From positions 372,001-436,000 of the forward strand of contig BQMF02000038.1 in the NCBI GenBank assembly GCA_027922465.2: a stretch of 64,000 bases of DNA. The letters run 5' to 3'. Under the pieces are notes generated by a model. That model saw only the letters and a list, made by a program, of their open reading frames with translations, was not told the DNA's origin and ran no database searches. Positions 56,937-64,000 of the stretch are shown piece by piece. The translations under genes were made by a program, and so were the position numbers. The DNA comes from Turritopsis dohrnii. Taxonomy: Eukaryota; Cnidaria; Hydrozoa; Anthoathecata; Oceaniidae. Within the stretch, counting starts at the first letter, position 1, and every line of letters starts with the position of its first letter.

Positions 56937-57961
56937 TAGGTACAAAAAAGTTCTTGTGGTGTTAAACTCAATTCTCTCCTGCTTTAAGGACAAAATCTAC
57001 CTGAGTATCAGATTGATGATAGTTATACAATGTAATTATTTAAAATGATATATTTTTCTTATGGTTATCTCTATGTACACACAATAATAAAATTTCACAA
57101 CTTTATAGGGAAATAGTTGCATATTTTTATGAATCCTGTTAAACATTTGATCTAAAATATACACAGTGACGACAAGTAAAACACAAAAATTACTGTAGTG
57201 GAATTTTCTTTTTGTAAAAGTTTCTCTACTTCAGGTCTTCTCAAAATTACAGCAATTTCAAGGTATATTTCCAGTTTTCCTGATACTTTTTTCATTAACA
57301 TTGCAATATCTCTTGTTCTGAAAAACATTCTTAAGTGTATAAGAATCTTAGTGGAAGCAAATTCAAATTTCAAAAATTCTCTAAAATGTCAAATGTTTGT
57401 AATCAGATACCACCAACAAAACGTAATTAATTATAATTAACTAGGATTCATCGATATGGAAAACATATACTTTATGTTTTTGTTTTGTGTTTTCTTTTAT
57501 AATGAAACACAGCAACCTGCTAAACACCGACAACGATAGCTCTCCTAGCATATTCAACATCAATTTTTCATTTGAAACAAAATTTACAAAAGATACATAC
57601 CACACATTCATGGCCTTGCCGCTTGGTGAATCTTTCTGAAGTGCGTGTGCAATTCAATTTCATTGGATTATTTCATAATTTGGCGGGAAAACAACCAAAA
57701 AACCGCGCGCACATCGAAAAGTAAATCAACAACCAAAAACAAAATGTAAAGATATAGAAAGTTAAGGGATAGATGTACAAGCAAAAATATGTCCTTATAG
57801 AAATATAGACAATGAAACTATGTGATAAAAACAGGAAATGCTTTTTTCAAAAAAAGATCAGCTTGCCTTGCCCTCTTCCACTCATCTTAGACACGAAATC
57901 TCTACCCTCTCGAAAGTCTTTCAGGGAGTAAAAAGACACAAGTTTTCGACCATGACTAAAA
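56937..57961. other. Intergenic, one weak exon-like stretch
   Basis: The minus strand 57152-57310 reads RDIAMLMKKVSGKLEIYLEI, then RRPEVEKLLQKENSTT, after a TTTTTCAG acceptor. It is helical and charged but not recognised. Nothing else can be supported. Confidence 0.3.
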
Positions 57962-58385
57962 CGAACGTTGATCTAACGTTGTTTGATCAACATCAGAAAA
58001 CCGACATTACTTCAACGTTATTCTAATGTCATTTATCCAACGTTAAAATTCCAACTTTACTTCAACGTTATTCTAATGTCACTTATCCAACGTTGGAATT
58101 CCAACGTTACTTCAACGTTATTCTAATGTCGTTTATCCAACGTTGGAATTCCAGCGTTACTTCAACGTTATTCTAATGTCATTTATCCAACGTTGGAATT
58201 CCAACCTTACTTCAACGTTATTCTAATGTCACTTATCCAACGTTGGAATTCCAACGTTACTTCAACGTTATTCTAATGTCGTTTATCCAACGTTGGAATT
58301 CCAACGTTGCCCTAACGTTGTTATAACGTTATCCAACGTTGCAACTTCCAACCAACGTTGATACAACGTTGAAATGCCTACTGGA
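57962..58385. repeat. CAACGTT tandem repeat, about 50-bp period
   Basis: Six or more units of about 50 bases containing CTTCAACGTTATTCTAATGT and TATCCAACGTTGGAATTCCA. The array ends with shorter AACGTTG words and TTGAAATGCC, the inverted form of the opening of the repeat at 47425. The two loci belong to one repeat family. Confidence 0.88.
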
Positions 58386-59189
58386 GAACAAGATAGGAAC
58401 AAAAAGCTTCATTATAGGCTCAGATAGCCTCCAAAGAAAAAAAAAGTTGCTTAACTAACTATTTTCCAATGGAATGCAACACCACATCTGAAGTAAAAAA
58501 AAGTCGCAAATTCTGTTTTTGAACTACAAAATTCGTTTTGGTAATACTTTCCTCAATTTCTGCTTAGTCATCAAGTTTTCCCTGAAAGATGTCTTGGTGT
58601 TATTATCAACATTTCTTTTAAAATTTGAAATCTCAAATCTTCGGAATTGAAACACAGCTGGATAGATAGTTTCCATACTGCTGACATTTTCCAATTCTCA
58701 AATTTTCAGCTTTACTGTTGAGTTAGCTTCAACAAACAAGAAAATTGTTTTTTCTCCAAATTTATGTTTATAAATCTTCCGATTTAGGATGTTGCCGTAG
58801 AAGAAAAATATGATGCGCGTTTCATTTTGCACGATGCGCGTTTCATATTGCTCAACGAGAATCAAGTGGATTGTGGGATTGTCTTTGTTGATTGCATTAG
58901 CGATTTCTGAAACAGCCAGAGCTTGCATTTGGTAAGATCCTCTATGTGTGAAACTTTACACTTATGTTGTTCAATCTTTTATTTGGGCTTGGATAACAGA
59001 ATAAATTTTTGGAAATACATGGAAAGAACTTTTTCGGAAAATTACAGCGATCAATGACACCTCTATCAAACCCTGCAGTTGGACTGAAAACTGAACGACA
59101 CAATTTGTATTATAGCAATAAAAGTGTTAACTTCACCTCAATATCATGACCATTGTTTGATTTCTCTTAACTTGCGCAGATTTTCTTTT
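58386..59189. other. Intergenic, nothing recognised
   Basis: A minus frame (58698-58928) contains a short direct repeat (GATGCGCGTTTCAT twice) and no known motif. Confidence 0.4.
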
Positions 59190-59283
59190 CTTCTACGCCC
59201 TTACGTTCTTCTTCCACCTCTTCTACGCCCTTACGTTCTTTTTCCACCTCTTCTACGCCCTTACGTTCTTCTTCCACCTCTTC
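59190..59283. repeat. 30-bp minisatellite, three copies, open as an acidic/basic coil on the minus strand
   Basis: The unit TTCTACGCCCTTACGTTCTT continues with CTTCCACCTC and is repeated three times. A 30-base period keeps frame: the minus strand reads EEVEEERKGV in tandem, then EENLRKLREIKQWS-like sequence and a stop. It may be a coding repeat in an unrecognised exon or chance. Confidence 0.7.
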
Positions 59284-60151
59284 CTTCTGTATCGTCACCA
59301 TCTTGTTCTTTCCTCGATGTTTATGTAACTGCTTTCATTTCCAATATCATTTTATCTACTTTGAGAATCATGCTCATTGCTCGCAGCTCAGTTTCTTATC
59401 GTTTCTCTTAATCGAGATTTTTCCATACTGCTATCCCATTCAATATAATCACACTACTTGAAACCAATGACAATCATGCCATTTGAGACCATCTGCCACG
59501 CCTCTTGAACTTACTTTGCTACCATTTCGTCGAAAGAGGTCCCTTTTCCTCTTCCCCATTCTTGTAATCTCCAGAATAACGCTTTGTAATTTATATTTTT
59601 TGATGGTTCATTACTTAAGAAAGTTTAATATTTTATTTCATAACGAAAACGTCTCCCGCATATAGGCGCAGGGGACCTATTTAAAGGGTAAGCTTACATG
59701 TGGGGCAATAGGGTATCATGATGCTTGCTATCAGTTAACGACTTGTTGCCATTATGGCTAATACTTACAGAAGAAATTGGTGTCACTGCTAATGTTACTG
59801 ATTCCATTGACGCAGGTCCATTTTTTCGAGGAGGTTTGAAATGTGCTTTTTGTGTGAGGCTTCGAACAGCTGGTAAAATGATGAAAAATGATGAAAAAGC
59901 GAATGATGGAGGCGAAGACTAGAAACGCTGGTACACATTTTAAATTTTCTGAACGTATGCTGTGCTTCGGAGAACAGTACACTGAGCAGAACTGAATCGA
60001 ATTGCGAAAGATCGATTGACTTTTGTATTCCTTTTGCTTTTCAGTATCATTTTCATTTCTGCGTATATGTGATAGCAGCCTAATAAAAAACTGACGAAAA
60101 CAGAGAGGTTTGCAGCAGGGTCTGTTACAAAAATACTTGTTTTATGTTGAA
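59284..60151. other. Intergenic, nothing recognised
   Basis: Short open frames only. From about 60105 it enters an inverted-repeat structure around the dispersed repeat. Confidence 0.4.
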
Positions 60152-60306
60152 CGGACAAATCGATACTTAGGGGCTATATAAAGAACAGCACGTTTATGAT
60201 ACAATATCAAGCAAACGTTTTTCGAAAGTATTAGAATAGAATTTACAAAATTCCAAACCATGATTTTTACAGATAGACAAAAAATTTTGAAACAAACAGT
60301 TATCGT
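60152..60306 (+). repeat. Dispersed repeat, copy 2 (partner at 5665-5833)
   Basis: It matches the 5665 copy from GGACAAATCGATACTTAGG to GAAACAAACAGTTATCG. Here the repeat is framed by imperfect inverted arms (AGCAGGGTCTGTTACAAAAA at 60112, and its mirror TTTTGAAACAGACCCAGCAG at 60333), which suggests the core of a foldback or TIR element. The 5.6 kb copy lacks the arms. Confidence 0.75.
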
Positions 60307-60439
60307 GTCGGATGGACAAAATGCTAATACTTTTGAAACAGACCCAGCAGAAGAAATTAAAGTAGATATTTTCTCCTTTTGCTTTAAGGATGTAGTAGGA
60401 TGTCTTTGTAATAGCCAAGGGCACACACACACAACCAAA

Positions 60440-63198
60440 TCAGATACAGACAAAATTAGAACAAAGATCAATGGTTGTCGTCTGTTTTGAAAATTGCGGC
60501 TTTGCTCAAAATGACTTAGTGTAAATAGATATAATATGAATTCTCCTGATGCACAAGAAAAACGTAGAAAAAAACTAGAAATATATCATCATGAGTTAAA
60601 TATTATTATCAAAAGTTTTCAAAAGGCTGACTAAAACCATATCTCTGCTAAAACCTGGTATTTTTGGCATAAATGGAGCAAATCCTTTTTGCGCTATCTG
60701 CAGCTTATAGAAATACGAAATTCATTATGTTGAACACACTAGAACAACGAAATTGTTATTACGGTAGCAGCGAAAGCGAATACCGTATTAAAACACCCTT
60801 GGACTCCTACTACTCCTACTACTACTACTCCGGCCGAAACGGCAGTTTTTAGCCTACGATTTAGAGTATGCGAGTCCCTACTAAAAACTCAATATACATT
60901 CTAATGAACGAACGCAGCCTTTTTGAATTTTCGAAGGTTTTCAATCACATACATTTAAAATACGTTTTCTTTGATATTTTATCACTTAATTGATGAAGGA
61001 ATGGATATTAATCAAATAGGTCTACATAAAACTGGGACTTTTAGTTACTTTTATGGTACTGTATCAATGAACTTTGGCACTTGAAAATAGATATGTTTTT
61101 CGTGTCAGTAAAGCACAGATCAGACTTTCTTATTACTTTCTACGTTTGTTAGCTATCTGTTTTGTCTTTGAACATCAAGGTTTTCAAAAATCGAGTTAAA
61201 AAAAGGCAGTTATCTGTTTGAATTCATTTTCGGTTTCAAAAAATTATAATTCAAAACATACATTTTTTTTTCGAAGAAACGCGTTTTTTTTTCTACATAA
61301 GCTCTTATAAAAAAAAACGTACGTTATAAACAGCTCATGCATGTATAATTCTTTTGTCTTCTAATAAATTAAATTGCTGGTGTGTTGCGATTAGACCCTA
61401 TTTACACGAGTTAGTAATTTTAAACATTATAATATCGTTTATGCCTGTTTTCCACCAGTAAGATATCTCAAGAAATAACATTTACAGAACGTTTAAGAAC
61501 TTTAAGTAAAATTTCAAATTTAAAAGTATTCTTGTGGCAAGTACTTTTGCTGCTACCGTTTTGCGCCATCTGGCTCTTGTTATATATCGATACCGCACAT
61601 CCACCAGGCAATGTAGATTTCTCACATACATTTTTTAGACACCACCGTAGTAAGTAGGGTTATGAACGAAACGCGAAATTCGCACCAAAAACTGCAAAAA
61701 CCTCTTCTATAAATGTACTAGCTAGAAATAAAACATAACAACGTTAAGACACTGATGCTGTGGAAGGAAGTGTTTGGTTACTTAGGATCTTGTCTGGTGC
61801 TTCCTTATTCCCCCCTTTATAATTTAATGTCATTAGAATTTAAATTCGAGCTTGTTTTTGAATATATAGGACTCGAGTTTTCCCAATTTTCCGACTATAG
61901 GATTTAAGGTTTATTCCGGTTTTGCACCTCCCTATCCCTTAGCATATACACAAACTCCTTTAGATTATGTTCCCAATACCGTGTTTCGGAAATCTATCCG
62001 GCATACATATATGGTGGGTATCATCACGGTGATGTTGTATTACGAATGTTATGATGTTCACCTTCACGGATTCACATTAGTTCAGTTTTTGTTTAAATAC
62101 TATACGGATTTCTAATATTTTCAAATAAAGGCATTGCTAAGAAAAGTTGGAAACGAAAACAAGAAATCTTCTTTCTGTGGAGTGTGTAATAATGATGAAG
62201 TCAAAAAATTATATCTATGCAGGCTGTTTCCCGCTTGTTAATGTGAAAAGTCTGAACACAACGGTTGCCAGCACGAGAATCAAAAACTTGACTAGGAACT
62301 AAACAGCTATTTTCATAACGTTTTTGTGAAAGCTATTGGTCCGGCGGAAGTCCCCAATTATCTTTTGATTATTGAATCCCCTCCTCCTTCTCCTCTTCTT
62401 TTTATCACAACTTGAATTCCGCACTCAGTACACTGGCACCACCAGTGACAGCGTGCTTTAGTTCATTACTAAAACTGAGACAGTGAGGAAGATGACAGCC
62501 CACTGCCGCGATGAACTTTATTGATAAAAAAACAAATTAATCACAAAGATGATATTCTCAATGCAGTCTTTTACATTTTGCACTGTTGTTTTATTTTGCG
62601 GATGAGATTGAAAATAAACATCCATGCTCACCTGAAGTCAAAGTCAACTGAAAGCAAGGGGAGGCAGGATGTATACAGTGTTTTTCGTAATAATAATCAG
62701 AGTAGTTAGAATATGTATGTGCTCGTGATTGATATTAGGAAGGTCACTCATAGTTATAAAAGATTGCTTTTCGATTGCTTTTCAACGGCTTCTGTACGAC
62801 GTACTCATCCAATTCGTAGAATCCGATGATTGATGTTTTCTATTCTTGAGAGGACTTGTTCTAAAGTCTAAAGACTAAAAAGTTCTAAATATCATACCCA
62901 AAGACATTTTGTTTCCATTTTATCGCAGTCATTCTCATTTGTAAAAGGAACCACAAGACAGTCATATCACAGGATTCATCTATTGTTGCAGAAATTCCTA
63001 TTCCTTCAAGTATTATATTTGTAAAACATTTATTTTTTTCAGTGAAAATAGATCCCTGTATGAAATTGTGTGTGTGTTGTTGTGGGAAAAAATAGCAAGG
63101 AAATTTATCTGCTTTCACTTTTTAGTGTAATTTGTATATAATAATATATATATAACTTTGAAATATGGCAATAATCTGATCAGGAAGGATCATCAACA
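60440..63198. other. Intergenic, nothing recognised
   Basis: Noted only: a short (TAC)n-type run at 60805-60835 and a 16-base inverted pair ACGGTAGCAGC (60760 versus 61555). There is no target duplication and no coding frame I can support. The NEDD1-like promoter should lie just before 63199. Confidence 0.4.
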
Positions 63199-63325
63199 AT
63201 GGCCAATATCCTTCTTGCATCTGCTGGTGAAGAAGTTCGTCTTTGGCAATTACCAGATTTGACATTGGAAGGTGTTAAAAATGGAACCAATGCTAATGTG
63301 ACGCATTGTTGTTGTAGTAGTAATG
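63199..63325 (+). CDS. NEDD1-like WD40 protein, first coding exon (gene continues beyond the window)
   Basis: ATG at 63199 in a good context (CAACAATGG) opens MANILLASAGEEVRLWQLPD, LTLEGVKNGTNANVTHCCCS and SN, and the exon closes at a GTAAGT donor after one base of the next codon. The start 'ASAGEEVRLW' is the first WD40 strand, and its alignment with the NEDD1 N-terminus (FASSGDDIKIW, then CWSSN at the same distance) is suggestive. NEDD1 recruits gamma-tubulin complexes to centrosomes and spindles. Only 42 residues are available, so another WD40 protein is possible. No second exon could be fixed in the remaining 675 bases. Confidence 0.5.
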
Positions 63326-64000
63326 GTAAGTGTTGTTTCTTGTAATGCTAATGAAGTGTCTGGAGAGTTGTTGTGTGAAAAGAACTTTTGAACGAATCAG
63401 TTGTATATACATAGAGTCACCCTCAAAATAATATTTCTTGCTAATTTAACTGGTATATATACATGTATAAAAAGCCAGTGAGAGTGGCCATTATAGTAAA
63501 TCTTTGGTAATGACTCCTAGGCCCTTTTGAGACAATGATTTTAAGATTTATTAAACTTTATGCCTATTGTTCTAATAAAAATTTAAACCTTCGCATTATG
63601 ACTTGCTTATTATGATGAGATAGCGAATGTTGAGAAAGGGTTTTAACATCTTGTATATAAAGTGAAAACAACGATTTAAATTCATTAAAGTCCTTTCTGT
63701 TAATAGACAATAAAAATTGTTATAATGAACTCATAATTTTCAAACTCCAAAGACTATGAAGATCAACAAAGTTTCAAAATGATTTTTCCACTTGACCATA
63801 AGTCTTGAAAAATACAGAAATACATGCACCTTGTTCTTTAAAATGTTTGTTTGAATAATTTAGATGTCCTATTTTATTTTAATGAGATTCAGTCTGCAAA
63901 TTGTGAAGTGTTTTGGAATTATATGCATCCCGGGTAAAAATTTTTTACCGAGTCTAACTTCGAAAACGATGTGTCAAATCTGCCTTTTTTGATGACATCA
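63326..64000 (+). other. Probable first intron of the NEDD1-like gene
   Basis: AT-rich, no convincing second exon. A short inverted motif, CCCGGGTAAAAATTTTTTACC at 63930, recalls the Helitron 3' hairpin at 36035, but the CTAG end is not evident. Confidence 0.35.

Noticed and set aside
60757..61560. Possible TIR element with ACGGTAGCAGC ends
   Set aside because: Only a 16-base inverted match, no target duplication and no internal repeat; could be chance.

Overview
The window is animal nuclear DNA: AT-rich, with introns in host genes and a heavy load of DNA transposons. A cnidarian, quite possibly a hydrozoan or another medusozoan, fits best. The reasons are the secreted PAN plus fibrinogen-like proteins, the palindromic repeat that reads NLVPRAS, and the types of transposon present. 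I cannot name the species from sequence alone.

Host genes. Two tandem minus-strand paralogues (7911-9932 and 12982-14688) each have three exons and encode a signal peptide, a PAN/apple-like module and a fibrinogen-like module. A complete nine-exon SLC41/MgtE-type magnesium transporter (533 aa) lies on the minus strand at 35627-43334. A two-exon THAP-domain protein lies at 45202-46481 (minus). The first coding exon of a NEDD1-like WD40 protein lies at 63199-63325 (plus). Several shorter exon-like blocks are listed with low confidence.

Mobile DNA. At the left edge is a broken BEL/Pao gag with its primer-binding site. A 1.4 kb array of a 22-bp minisatellite follows. Small TIR elements with visible target duplications are scattered throughout (6900, 11667, 20843, 22108, 41883, 44204, 47072). 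An Academ-like transposon (26230-32078) carries a decayed XPG/FEN-like nuclease gene with a Cys-rich CXC tail. Its intron is filled by another TIR element built of AGACGTC-rich foldback repeats. A shorter, inverted second Academ-like copy is at 54955-56933. Helitrons appear once inside an SLC41 intron (36032-36990) and as a three-copy head-to-tail concatemer (51741-54221).

The most unusual object is at 47533-51454. It has an open, R2-like reverse transcriptase gene (N-terminal zinc finger, RT, CCHC, restriction-like endonuclease), yet it is bounded by terminal inverted repeats and a 3-bp target duplication, like a DNA transposon. A 134-bp element at 20843-20976 has both of the same termini and its own 3-bp duplication, so the two ends behave as one mobile unit. 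The RT reading frame has no stop inside the element: it runs out through the terminal repeat into flanking DNA. This is my main candidate for an undescribed system.
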